A stretch of DNA of 64,000 bases, taken from Chitinophagaceae bacterium UBA4857 (GTDB taxonomy: Bacteria > Bacteroidota > Bacteroidia > Chitinophagales > Chitinophagaceae). The position numbers and the translations under genes were made by a program. The notes under the pieces are model-generated. The model worked only from the letters and a program-made list of their open reading frames with translations. It was not told where the DNA came from and made no database searches. How positions within the stretch are numbered: the stretch's first letter is position 1; each line of letters begins with the position of its first letter. Shown here piece by piece: positions 25,077-34,196 of this stretch. The DNA lies in the NCBI GenBank assembly GCA_002399735.1, contig DHEF01000001.1:178934-242933 (forward strand), given 5' to 3'.

Positions 25077-28000
25077 ATGAGAGTAAAGCTTTATGAGAAA
25101 AAAGTCGGTACCCAACCACCTTGTTTAAAAGGCATGTTAAAGAAGGGAAGTATTGTGCTATTATCTTCCCTTTGTATGTTGCAGGCAAATGCCGGTGAGG
25201 GTTGGTATAAAACCATTCCCGGTTACGAAATGAATGCAAATGAAGATGCAGGATTTTTTAAAACAATCAGGGGTAAAGTAGTTGATGAAGAAGGTAATCC
25301 TGTAGCAGGAGTAGCCGTAAGCGTTAACAACCGTAAAGCCGCTGTAAGTACAGCACCCGACGGAACTTTTACCATTGAGGCCAATGAAGGCGAAGACTTA
25401 GTGTTTACGCACATATCTTTTGTAACAAAAACAGTTAAGGTAGGTGCTGAAACTAATATAAGTATTACGCTTCAGCAAAGCGTTAATGATTTGGAACAGG
25501 TTACGGTAACTGGTTATACTAACTATTCCCGATCTAAAAGCCCTAGTGCGTCTGCTGTAGTATCCTCAAAAGATATTAATAAAGTACCCATGAGTTCTGT
25601 TGATCAGATACTTCAAGGACGTGTAGCGGGTTTAAATGCGATTGCCAGCTCTGGACAACCCGGACAAAGTGCCGATGTTGTTATCAGAGGTATTGGCTCA
25701 ATCAATGGGTCTAGCAGCCCATTATATATTATGGATGGTATTCCTATTGAGAATGGTTACTTTCAAACACTGAACCCGGAGGATATTGAATCCATAAATG
25801 TATTGAAAGATGCATCTGCTAAGGCATTATATGGTTCTAGGGGCTCAAATGGTGTAATTGTTATTACCACCAAAAAAGGCCGCAAAGGTCGGTTAAGCAT
25901 TGGTTATAGTTCTCAATATGGTATTTCAACACTTACACAGCCCGTATTTGAAATGACTGATGCTACTGAGAGGTTGAAATTTGAAGAAGAGGTTGGATCT
26001 GAAACCGGCCGTGATATTGGTCCTGGATGGCGCTTTTCTCCTTTAAATCCTAATTACGCTACCCAATCACCAGCATGGCAACAACGTGCCGGTGTTATTT
26101 TAGATAGTTTACGCAATATGAACACCGATTGGCGAGATATGTTTTTCCAAAACGCTAGTTTTATGGAACAGCAATTAAATCTTAGCGGTGGTAATGAAAA
26201 TGTACAAACCTATAATTCAGTAAGCTTTTGGAAGGAAGATGGTATTGTAAAAGAAACCGGAATGCACAGGTTGTCATTACGTAGTAACACTAATTTGAAT
26301 TATGGAAAGTTTACTGCCGGTATTAATCTTAACCTGGGTTATTCTAATTCAAAATTTACCTTTAACGAAGGTGGTACCGGCGTAGGTTCTCCAATGGCTT
26401 CTGTTTATTATGGTTTGCCTTATGAATACCCCTACACGGCAGATGGTGTTTTTCATCCAACCGATCAAACTGCAACGGTTTACGATACACGTGAAGGTAG
26501 CCGTGGTATAGATGTATTGTATGGTACTTCGGATAGAACGCAACAGTTTAAAACAACATTGGGTATAGATTTAGGTTACGAAATACTTAAAGGTTTAAAA
26601 GTTACTAGCCGTGCTGGTATTGATTTTAGAAACTCAGTAGATGAGGCATACATTAATCCTTCATCATATATAGGTAGTAGGCAAACAGGTTTGGCTGGAT
26701 ACTTTGGAGAAGGGTTTAGAAGAAATTTCAGCTTAGTATCTACAACAGGTATTACCTATAAAAAAAGAATGGATATACACGATTTTGAAGTGTCTGGTTT
26801 TTTTGAGTATCTGCAAAACAATTACAGGGCCTTTAGTTACCGAGGTTTTCGTATTGATGATCGCTTGTTTGAAGACCCAAGTGGTATTACAGGAGGCGCT
26901 GCTTTTCCTGCTACTCTTGGTAATAATCGTACAGCGAGTGCCATGAATACATTAATGGGTGTAGGACGTTATACATTGAGTAATAAGTACACTATTACAG
27001 CCAGTTACAGATATGATGGAGCCTCCTTGTCGTCAGTACCGGAAAAAAACCGTTGGCATGGGTTTTATTCCTTTGGTGCTACATGGGATGCTAAACAAGA
27101 GCAATTCCTAAGCGATGTAAGTCTTATTTCTGCATTACGTTTAAGAGCTAGCTATGGACAAACAGCTAGTCCTTTTGGTTCAGGCTTTGCCTATTTTCCG
27201 AGCTATTCAGTAGGGGGTACTTATGGTGGACAAGGTACTATCAGACCTACAAATATTGGTAATCCCGATTTTGATTGGGAGTATGTTGATGAGTTTAATG
27301 CCGGTTTCGACCTGTCTCTTTTTCAATCACAAAGATTAAAAGTTGTTTTTGATTGGTATAACAAGTTGACAAAAGGAATGTTTATTGACCAGCAGGTTTC
27401 AGCTACTGCCGGTGGTGGTAGTGGTACTGACGGGGGAACGGTATTATTAAGTACAGGTCGTATGCGTAATAGAGGTATTGAATTAAGCGTAAGTGGTGAT
27501 ATTGTACAGAATAAAGATTTTAATTGGAATGTAGGCATTAATGGTGCAATTAATGAAAACAGAATTTTGCGTGTTACCGATTTAACCGATCAGATGGCTG
27601 ATGGCGATACAAGAATTATTAAAGTAGGGATGCCGTATGGTACTTATTTTGCTCCTGTGTGGGCTGGAGTTGATCCTGCCAATGGAGATGCTTTGTATTA
27701 CAACCCAGACGGAACTATTACAAATGTTTATAATGCCGATGTGCAGTCTGTGCCTATTTCAGCTAGCATGTTCCCTAAATTAACTGGTGGTATTACCACT
27801 AATCTCCGCTGGAAGCAATTTTCACTGGATGCATTATTGTCATTTGTTTCGGGAGTAGATCGCTGGAATAATATTGATTTTTATATAGAAAATCAGGCAT
27901 ACATGACCAGTAACCAAAGTAAAAGAATATTATACGATCGCTGGAAAAAACCGGGTGATAATGCAACATTACAACGTATTGATATACCCAGACGTTTTAC

Positions 28001-28244
28001 TTCAAAAGATATACAGGATGCAGCCTTTATGCGTTTAAGAAATGTAAAACTGAGTTATAGTGTGCCGGTTGCTTTACTAAACAAAGTAAAAGTGTTTAAA
28101 TCTGTTGATATTTTTGTGCAAGGTCAAAACCTGTTTACCTGGACATCCTGGAGAGGTCTAGATCCGGAGAATAACAGACAATATGGTAGGTTTGAATATC
28201 CTAATGCACGTAAATATATCGGAGGAATCAGTGTTAACTTTTAA
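25077..28244 (+). CDS. SusC/RagA-like TonB-dependent receptor
   Basis: About 1055 residues. It is an outer-membrane importer that, with SusD, takes up large ligands using TonB energy. An N-terminal signal region (about 20-42, GSIVLLSSLCMLQANA) is followed by a carboxypeptidase-D-like domain (GKVVDEEGNPVAGVAVSV, about 65-140). Then come the plug (VDQILQGRVAGLNA; IRGIGSINGSSSPLYIMDG; LKDASAKALYGSRGSNGVI) and a 22-stranded barrel ending in KYIGGISVNF. The frame can start at TTG 25071, but ATG 25077 is preferred. It is the first gene of an operon whose enzymes are amidohydrolases and peptidases, so the ligand is probably a peptide polymer, not a glycan. Confidence 0.93.
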   Translation: MRVKLYEKKVGTQPPCLKGMLKKGSIVLLSSLCMLQANAGEGWYKTIPGYEMNANEDAGFFKTIRGKVVDEEGNPVAGVAVSVNNRKAAVSTAPDGTFTIEANEGEDLVFTHISFVTKTVKVGAETNISITLQQSVNDLEQVTVTGYTNYSRSKSPSASAVVSSKDINKVPMSSVDQILQGRVAGLNAIASSGQPGQSADVVIRGIGSINGSSSPLYIMDGIPIENGYFQTLNPEDIESINVLKDASAKALYGSRGSNGVIVITTKKGRKGRLSIGYSSQYGISTLTQPVFEMTDATERLKFEEEVGSETGRDIGPGWRFSPLNPNYATQSPAWQQRAGVILDSLRNMNTDWRDMFFQNASFMEQQLNLSGGNENVQTYNSVSFWKEDGIVKETGMHRLSLRSNTNLNYGKFTAGINLNLGYSNSKFTFNEGGTGVGSPMASVYYGLPYEYPYTADGVFHPTDQTATVYDTREGSRGIDVLYGTSDRTQQFKTTLGIDLGYEILKGLKVTSRAGIDFRNSVDEAYINPSSYIGSRQTGLAGYFGEGFRRNFSLVSTTGITYKKRMDIHDFEVSGFFEYLQNNYRAFSYRGFRIDDRLFEDPSGITGGAAFPATLGNNRTASAMNTLMGVGRYTLSNKYTITASYRYDGASLSSVPEKNRWHGFYSFGATWDAKQEQFLSDVSLISALRLRASYGQTASPFGSGFAYFPSYSVGGTYGGQGTIRPTNIGNPDFDWEYVDEFNAGFDLSLFQSQRLKVVFDWYNKLTKGMFIDQQVSATAGGGSGTDGGTVLLSTGRMRNRGIELSVSGDIVQNKDFNWNVGINGAINENRILRVTDLTDQMADGDTRIIKVGMPYGTYFAPVWAGVDPANGDALYYNPDGTITNVYNADVQSVPISASMFPKLTGGITTNLRWKQFSLDALLSFVSGVDRWNNIDFYIENQAYMTSNQSKRILYDRWKKPGDNATLQRIDIPRRFTSKDIQDAAFMRLRNVKLSYSVPVALLNKVKVFKSVDIFVQGQNLFTWTSWRGLDPENNRQYGRFEYPNARKYIGGISVNF

Positions 28245-28254
28245 TTAGAATTTT

Positions 28255-29670
28255 ATGAATATCAAGAATATATTTATTTTACTATTATCTACAGGAGCGG
28301 TATTTCAATCCTGTAAAAAATTGGATACACCGCCCAATAATGCTATTGATCCTTCAAAGGCATTTCGTAACCTGACGGATGTAAATATGGGTGTACTTGG
28401 TGCATATGCACCTTTGGGTGCATCATTAATTGAAGCAGGTGCAATCGTTTCAGATGAAGTAATGTTTCCAACAGAAAATACGGTTTCTAATACAGAGGCT
28501 CACCGCTGGTTGTATAATTCCGGCTCAGGTTCGGTAACATCGGCTTGGTACACGTATTACAATGTGATTGATCGTACCAACAGGGTAATTGAGGCTTTGC
28601 CTAATATTCCGGTAAATGCAAACACGCAATCCTTATTAAATCAATATCATGCCGAACTGTTAGCCATAAAAGCTTATAGTCATTTTGAACTATTAAGAGC
28701 ATACGCGTCTTCCTATAATCCTGATGGAATGGGAGTGCCTTATATGAAAGAACGTAAGGTTGGCTCACCTGCAAGGGAAACCGTGCAATCAAATTTTGAA
28801 AATATCAATATAGATCTTAAAGCGGCGAAAGATTTAATTCCTGATGGATTTAACGATAATACCCGCATTACTAAAACAGCTATTGCGGCTATACAGGCAA
28901 GGGTGGCACTTTATGCTAAAAACTGGCCTGATGCAATTACCTATGCTACTGAGGTTATCAATGCTGAGCCGTTGGCTCCTAAAAATGATTTTGATAAAAT
29001 CTGGACAGATAACAGCCAATCAGAAGTAATATGGAGATTAGCAAGAATAGTTAATGATTCTCAACTTGGTGCTATATTCTTCCGTCAAACTGGGGGGATT
29101 GTTTTATATGCACCGTCTTTTAAATTAATCAATCTTTTCAATCGTGCTGACGATATAAGGTTTACAAGCTACATTACTTATGATCAGGCAAGACAAGATA
29201 ATTCAGGTGGTACAAAATCTGCCTATCTTGTAAAAAAGTATAATGGTGGTGATCCTTTGAATCCAGGTCTCACTGCTGTGAAACTTTTCCGCACGGGCGA
29301 AATGTATTTAATTAAAGCAGAGGCTGAGTTAGAGAATGCTACTGGTAACGGGGGTGTTGCGGCTGCAACACAAACTTTAAACCAATTAAGAAGCGCAAGG
29401 ATTTATAATTACGTTGACCAGACTTTTGCAGATAAAGCAACGCTGGTTACTGCTATTTATAGCGAAAGGTTTAAGGAGTTAGCATTTGAAGGACATCGCT
29501 TTTTTGATTTAAAACGCAGGAACTTGCCGGTGGAACGTACTGCGCAAGATGCAGTTAATACTGCTGGTGCTATTAAATTAGAACCCACAAAAGCTCAGTA
29601 TAATTTCCCTATAGCTTTTTCAGAAATGAATGTAAATAAAAACATGCGTCAAAACCCGAACTATCAGTAA
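28255..29670 (+). CDS. SusD/RagB-like lipoprotein
   Basis: A 471-residue surface lipoprotein that forms the lid on the upstream SusC barrel. The signal peptide ends in the lipobox TGAVFQSC (Cys20). The TPR-like SusD helices are visible (YHAELLAIKAYSHFELLRAY, AAIQARVALYAKNWPDAITYA). The C-terminal FKELAFEGHRFFDLKRRNLP and FPIAFSEMNVNKNMRQNPNY are family hallmarks. The gap to SusC is 10 nt and the next gene follows after 14 nt, so all are surely one transcript. Ligand specificity is inferred only from the neighbours. Confidence 0.94.
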   Translation: MNIKNIFILLLSTGAVFQSCKKLDTPPNNAIDPSKAFRNLTDVNMGVLGAYAPLGASLIEAGAIVSDEVMFPTENTVSNTEAHRWLYNSGSGSVTSAWYTYYNVIDRTNRVIEALPNIPVNANTQSLLNQYHAELLAIKAYSHFELLRAYASSYNPDGMGVPYMKERKVGSPARETVQSNFENINIDLKAAKDLIPDGFNDNTRITKTAIAAIQARVALYAKNWPDAITYATEVINAEPLAPKNDFDKIWTDNSQSEVIWRLARIVNDSQLGAIFFRQTGGIVLYAPSFKLINLFNRADDIRFTSYITYDQARQDNSGGTKSAYLVKKYNGGDPLNPGLTAVKLFRTGEMYLIKAEAELENATGNGGVAAATQTLNQLRSARIYNYVDQTFADKATLVTAIYSERFKELAFEGHRFFDLKRRNLPVERTAQDAVNTAGAIKLEPTKAQYNFPIAFSEMNVNKNMRQNPNYQ

Positions 29671-29684
29671 ACCATAAGTTTGTA

Positions 29685-30740
29685 ATGATGAAAAGATTTT
29701 GTGTTGTACTTATCGGAATGGTATTGTTAGCGGGTTGTAGCAAATCTGACTCATTGAATCCATTTGAGCCGGGTGTGCCGCCTCCAACTAGTACCGTTCC
29801 CCGGCCATCTTCTATAGGTATTGTGGGAGATACTAGTGATGTAACTACTACCACTAAAAGTGGTATAGTAATCATGGGTGGTGGTACAGATGTTGATGCC
29901 GCTTTTCAATGGATGATTGCCAGAAGTGGCGGTGGTGATGTTGTTATTATCAGGGCTACCGGTACGGATGCATATAATCCTTATGTGAAAAATTTAGGAA
30001 CGGTTAATTCGGTTGAAACGCTGAAGATTGATTCACGTAAGTTGGCCGATGATGATGGCGTTGCCAGAATTATCAGAAATGCGGAAATGTTATTTATTGC
30101 AGGTGGTGACCAGTCTGATTATACAGGATATTGGAAAGGCACAAAAGTAATGGCGGCTATTAATTATTTATTGAAGGAAAAGAAAGTCCCGGTTGGTGGA
30201 ACAAGTGCTGGTGCGGCAATTCTAGGCAATTATTATTATAGTGGAGAAAGAGGAAGTGTAACATCTGCTGAAGCCTTAGCCAATCCTTATATTCAAAGTA
30301 TAACAATTGGTAAAGATGATTTTTTACAAACTCCCTTTTTACAGAATGTAATAACCGACCAACATTTTTCACAAAGAACAAGAGAAGGACGTACCGCCGT
30401 TTTTTTAGGAAGAATAATGAAAGATTGGGCTAAAACACCAAACGCCATTGCAGTGGATGAAAGAACAGCAGTTTGTATTGATGAAAATGGCATGGCAGAA
30501 GTTTTGGGTACTAACAAAGCTTTCTTCTTAAAAACAAATACCGGAAAAACACCTGAATTATTAAATATTAATCAACCTGTTACCTGGAATAATGATGGTA
30601 AGGCAATCAATGCATCTGTTATAGCTGCTTCTGGCGGTGGTAGGTTTAATCTTAAGACATTTGAGCCGGTGAATACCATAGGCCTTGAATCCTATTGGTG
30701 GTCAGTTGTAGCAGGGAATATGGTAATAGTTACTCAATAG
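29685..30740 (+). CDS. Cyanophycinase-like S51 peptidase, lipoprotein
   Basis: A 351-residue lipoprotein (LAGC lipobox, Cys18) with a peptidase S51 fold. All cyanophycinase signatures are present: the GGDQSDY loop (140-146), nucleophile Ser174 in GGTSAGAA, His227 in TDQHFSQRTREGR and the acid region AVDERTA (257-262). Cyanophycinases cut multi-Arg-poly-Asp into beta-Asp-Arg dipeptides. Other S51 members (dipeptidase E) lack the DQHF..R.R block. A low-complexity Pro/Ser/Thr linker (26-60) suits display on the cell surface. About 80 residues after the core form a C-terminal beta extension. The substrate is inferred from family and operon. Confidence 0.88.
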   Translation: MMKRFCVVLIGMVLLAGCSKSDSLNPFEPGVPPPTSTVPRPSSIGIVGDTSDVTTTTKSGIVIMGGGTDVDAAFQWMIARSGGGDVVIIRATGTDAYNPYVKNLGTVNSVETLKIDSRKLADDDGVARIIRNAEMLFIAGGDQSDYTGYWKGTKVMAAINYLLKEKKVPVGGTSAGAAILGNYYYSGERGSVTSAEALANPYIQSITIGKDDFLQTPFLQNVITDQHFSQRTREGRTAVFLGRIMKDWAKTPNAIAVDERTAVCIDENGMAEVLGTNKAFFLKTNTGKTPELLNINQPVTWNNDGKAINASVIAASGGGRFNLKTFEPVNTIGLESYWWSVVAGNMVIVTQ

Positions 30741-30751
30741 ACTTTTAAAAA

Positions 30752-31822
30752 ATGAAAAATAGTATAAAAAAAATTGCTTTTGCTTTAAGCTGTAGTTGGG
30801 TAATGGTTTCATGTAATACAGAAACAAATACAAAGGCTACAACTACTGATGCTGATACGACCAAATATGTAATGGTTATTCATGGCGGAGCAGGAACCAT
30901 CGAGAAAAGCTTGATGACGCCTGAAAAAGAAAAAGCCTACACGGCAGCATTAACAGAAGCATTACAAGCCGGATATGATTTAATTAAAGCCGGTAAAACT
31001 TCGGTAGAAGCTGTACAGGCCGCTGTTAATGTAATGGAAAATTCTCCTTTGTTTAATGCAGGCAAAGGTGCTGTGTTTACCAACGCCGGTAAAAATGAGT
31101 TAGACGCTTCTATTATGGATGGAGCCACATTAAAAGCAGGTGCTGTAGCAGGGGTAACTAATATAAAAAACCCTATTAATGCAGCAATTGCTGTTATGGA
31201 AAAATCAGAACATGTAATGATGGTAGGCAAAGGTGCCGAACAATTTGCTGCCGGCAATGGATGCGATACGGTGCCACAATCTTACTTTTTTACACAAGAG
31301 CGTTGGGATCAGTTACAACGTACCATACAACAGGAAGAAAATGGCCGAGCTGCATTTAACGAAGCAGATGTAAAAAAGAGTAAGATTTCAGGCATTTCAG
31401 ATTTAGATAAAAAGTTTGGAACAGTTGGAGCCGTTGCATTAGATGCAAAAGGTAACCTGGCTGCAGGTACGTCAACTGGTGGTATGACTAACAAAAAGTA
31501 TGGTCGTGTTGGTGACTCGCCAATTATTGGTGCCGGCACTTATTGTAACAATGCTACCGCAGGTATTTCTTGTACAGGTTGGGGTGAGTATTACATTAGA
31601 GAAGTGGCCGCCAATCGTATGTCCTCGCTTATCGAACTTAAAAACCTTTCTATAAAAGAAGCCGCAAAACAGGTTATCGAAGAGATTGGAAAGTTAGGTG
31701 GTGATGGAGGTATTATTGGTTTGAATAAAGAAGGGCAAATTGCTATGGAGTTTAATACATCCGGTATGTACCGTGGTACGGTTGACAAAAACGGAAAAAT
31801 ATCTATCCAAATTTATAAGTAA
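30752..31822 (+). CDS. Isoaspartyl peptidase/L-asparaginase (Ntn hydrolase), lipoprotein
   Basis: A 356-residue plant-type asparaginase/isoaspartyl peptidase with a lipobox VMVSC (Cys21). It should self-cleave before Thr224 in KFGTVGAVALDAKGNLAAGT to expose the catalytic threonine. The substrate-binding stretch TSTGGMTNKKYGRVGDSPII and the N-terminal VIHGGAGTIEKS are intact. These enzymes hydrolyse beta-aspartyl dipeptides such as beta-Asp-Arg, the product of cyanophycinase. Lipid anchoring instead of a cytoplasmic location is notable. It lies between two S51 genes with 11 and 3 nt gaps, implying a shared pathway releasing Asp and Arg in the envelope. Confidence 0.92.
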   Translation: MKNSIKKIAFALSCSWVMVSCNTETNTKATTTDADTTKYVMVIHGGAGTIEKSLMTPEKEKAYTAALTEALQAGYDLIKAGKTSVEAVQAAVNVMENSPLFNAGKGAVFTNAGKNELDASIMDGATLKAGAVAGVTNIKNPINAAIAVMEKSEHVMMVGKGAEQFAAGNGCDTVPQSYFFTQERWDQLQRTIQQEENGRAAFNEADVKKSKISGISDLDKKFGTVGAVALDAKGNLAAGTSTGGMTNKKYGRVGDSPIIGAGTYCNNATAGISCTGWGEYYIREVAANRMSSLIELKNLSIKEAAKQVIEEIGKLGGDGGIIGLNKEGQIAMEFNTSGMYRGTVDKNGKISIQIYK

Positions 31823-31825
31823 GTA

Positions 31826-32671
31826 ATGTTTAATAATTTTTATAAAATAGTATTCCTAATATTTGCCTTCACTTCAGCAAGTTTATTTAGCTATGCCCAA
31901 AATAAAGGTAGCCTGTTTATTATTGGTGGTGGCGAACGTTCGGATGCGATGGTAAAAGATATGGTTGAAACCGCTAAACTTAGTGCTACCGACTATATTG
32001 TTATTTTACCCATGGCTACTAGTGTTCCTGAAGAATCGATTAGTTATGTTAGTGGGCAAATAGTAAAAGTTTGTACTAATCGCATTGCCAGTTTTAATTT
32101 TACTAAAGCGCAGGCAGACGATAACCAAAGCTGGATTGATTCTGTTAAAAATGCCCGTATGATTTACATAACAGGTGGCGACCAAAACAAATTTATGGCG
32201 GTTGTGCTAGGTACAAAACTATATGATGCCATGCATGTTGCTTTTAAAAATGGTGCTACCATTGCGGGTACCAGTGCAGGTGCAGCGGTAATGTCGCAGA
32301 TTATGATTACCGGCGAAGACAGAGGTAAAAAAAGCAGCGAAAGTTTTAAAGAAGTAAAAGTAAACAGTACCGTTACTACACAAGGAATGGGTTTTATTTC
32401 CAGCGCAATTATTGATCAGCACTTTATTATCAGAGGCAGGTATAATCGTCTGTTAAGTGCATTGGGCGATCACCCTGATAAAACAGTAATTGGTATAGAT
32501 GAAGCCACTGCTATTATTGTAACCGGTAAAACAGCAACAGTAACTGGCCAAAGCCAGGTAGTAGTAATAACAAAGCCTAAAAAGTTAACCCTTTTTGGTA
32601 AAGACAAAATAACATTTAAGAATGCAACGCTTTCTCTTTATTCACCCGGACAAAGCTTTACTTTAAAATAA
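31826..32671 (+). CDS. Secreted cyanophycinase-like S51 peptidase
   Basis: A 281-residue secreted or periplasmic S51 peptidase. The signal peptide (about 1-24, ending FSYAQ) has no lipobox. Core motifs are GSLFIIGGGERSD, ITGGDQNKF (116-123), Ser150 in AGTSAGAA, His199 in IDQHFIIRGRYNR and GIDEATA (223-229). It is shorter than its operon partner at 29685 and diverged in sequence, so the two are paralogs with possibly different polymer lengths or locations. It starts 3 nt after the asparaginase-type gene. Confidence 0.88.
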   Translation: MFNNFYKIVFLIFAFTSASLFSYAQNKGSLFIIGGGERSDAMVKDMVETAKLSATDYIVILPMATSVPEESISYVSGQIVKVCTNRIASFNFTKAQADDNQSWIDSVKNARMIYITGGDQNKFMAVVLGTKLYDAMHVAFKNGATIAGTSAGAAVMSQIMITGEDRGKKSSESFKEVKVNSTVTTQGMGFISSAIIDQHFIIRGRYNRLLSALGDHPDKTVIGIDEATAIIVTGKTATVTGQSQVVVITKPKKLTLFGKDKITFKNATLSLYSPGQSFTLK

Positions 32672-32720
32672 TAAAAACATTCGGCAAAATTTGTAGCCGT
32701 AACAAAACTAAAATACGCAT

Positions 32721-33854
32721 ATGATTACTTTATTTAAAAAACTATCACCTGTACTTTTTCTAATGCTAGCGGTAATAGCAGGTTGCAAAAAAGATAGTTA
32801 TAATTTTAAAGATTTACTACCTACTGTTAAAAGTTTTTACACCGTTGTTGGTAGCGATTTTGAAATGGGCGATGAGGTACAGTTTAAAAACGAATCTTTA
32901 AGAACAGATACATATAGTTGGGATTTTGGAGATGGTACTACATCAACTGAAACAAATCCCAAAAAAGTATTTCCCGATGCTGGAATTTATACTGTTGTGT
33001 TAAAAGCTGTTGGTGCAGGCGGCACAGGTATTTATTCAAAAGATATTACCATTATAGACCCCAACGCGCCTGCGCCAGGTAAAGAGGCTGTTTATTTTAT
33101 AGAATATAACGCAGGACTTATTAATAAAATGGCTGTAGCCGCAGGCTCAACAAAAACTCTGGTGGCTAATGTTAACACTACTAATGGTGTTTACATGGCT
33201 TATGATGCTGTAAATGATCAAATTTATTTTGCCAACGTAGACGGTGGTACTAGTGGAAAAATTATAAGAATGGATATTGACGGGTCTAATGCTACAACAA
33301 TTGTTTCTAATGCGGTAGCGCCTTATGGAATTGCCGTTAACCCAACTGCAGGAAAAATATACTGGACAGATGGAGAGGCAAATGTTTGCAGATCTAATTA
33401 TGATGGCACAAATGTAGAACTGGAGTTTATAAATATACCTGGTGCCAATTTAATTGGATTGGGTTATAGTAGTAAAATAGATCGTATTTTCTTTTATGAT
33501 TTGGAATTGGAAGATTTGTACATAGCGAATAGCGATGGAACTAATGTTCAAAAATTAATTGAAGGTATATATGGATATACCCTTTTTGTTGATGACGTAA
33601 ATGGTAAGATTTATTATGATGATAGAGCTAAGAGAAATATTAGCAGGGTTAATTTAGATGGTACTAACATTGAAATTGCGGTGGAGTTAGGAAGTACTAC
33701 AAGAGTTACTGGAATGGCAATAGATTATACTGCTCAAAAACTATATTGGTCAGATAGAACTAACAATTCTATTCGCAATGCAAACTTAGATGGAACTGGG
33801 GCTGTCAATTTCCTATCAGGCTTGCAAGCTCCAAGAGGTTTATTTATTCGATAG
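32721..33854 (+). CDS. PKD plus YWTD beta-propeller lipoprotein
   Basis: A 377-residue lipoprotein (lipobox VIAGC, Cys22). A PKD domain (about 35-113, YSWDFGDGTTSTETNP) is followed by an LDL-receptor-class-B-like six-bladed propeller (about 118-377). The propeller has repeats such as GKIYWTDGEANVCRSNYDGT and KLYWSDRTNNSIRNANLDGT. No catalytic residues are recognised. As the last gene of the SusCD/cyanophycinase operon, in the place where PULs encode surface-binding proteins, it may bind the polymer. A terminator follows. Confidence 0.8.
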   Translation: MITLFKKLSPVLFLMLAVIAGCKKDSYNFKDLLPTVKSFYTVVGSDFEMGDEVQFKNESLRTDTYSWDFGDGTTSTETNPKKVFPDAGIYTVVLKAVGAGGTGIYSKDITIIDPNAPAPGKEAVYFIEYNAGLINKMAVAAGSTKTLVANVNTTNGVYMAYDAVNDQIYFANVDGGTSGKIIRMDIDGSNATTIVSNAVAPYGIAVNPTAGKIYWTDGEANVCRSNYDGTNVELEFINIPGANLIGLGYSSKIDRIFFYDLELEDLYIANSDGTNVQKLIEGIYGYTLFVDDVNGKIYYDDRAKRNISRVNLDGTNIEIAVELGSTTRVTGMAIDYTAQKLYWSDRTNNSIRNANLDGTGAVNFLSGLQAPRGLFIR

Positions 33855-33874
33855 TTGAGGTTAGAGAAATTAAT

Positions 33875-33908
33875 ATAAAGACTACTTACAATTTGTGAGT
33901 AGTCTTTT
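33875..33908 (+). terminator. Terminator of the cyanophycin-type operon
   Basis: AAAGACTACTTACAA (33875-33889) pairs with TTGTGAGTAGTCTTT (33891-33905), one G-U pair, followed by a T run. It is 21 nt past the last stop of the operon. Confidence 0.88.
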
Positions 33909-34051
33909 TTATTGTACCAACTGTTGATTAACGATATCTAGTACGAGAGTGGCTCTCATCTTTTCTTTCACTGAAAGAAAAGATTGCGAACAAACACCTG
34001 CTTGTAAGGGACGATCATATGTGTTAATGTCGATTGGCTCAAAATAAAAAA

Positions 34052-34092
34052 AACGTGTTTTTTTACAACTATAACTTGTAAGAAAACACGTT
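34052..34092 (-). terminator. Hairpin downstream of the AraC gene
   Basis: AACGTGTTTT (34052-34061) and TTACAA (34063-34068) pair with TTGTAA (34076-34081) and AAAACACGTT (34083-34092). Runs of A and T flank both sides. It can terminate the minus-strand AraC transcript and read-through from the left. Confidence 0.6.
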
Positions 34093-34096
34093 ATTT

Positions 34097-34180
34097 TTTT
34101 GTTTATCAGCGTCCTTCCCTTGATTGAACGTTCCTTGCGTCGCACTCTTCAACTGCAGTAACGCTATTGGGCATAATACT
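34097..34180 (-). repeat. Dispersed intergenic repeat R1, reverse copy
   Basis: GTTCCTTGCGTCGCACTCTT, then CAACTGCAGTAACGCTATTG and GGCATAATACTG. It is nearly identical over its core to 20302-20392. Confidence 0.8.
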
Positions 34181-34196
34181 GAAACCCAATTATTAA

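Noticed and set aside
31826..32671. Dipeptidase E (PepE) as identity of the second S51 protein
   Set aside because: The DQHF..R.R block and GGDQ loop are cyanophycinase-type, and the protein is exported; PepE is cytoplasmic and lacks these.
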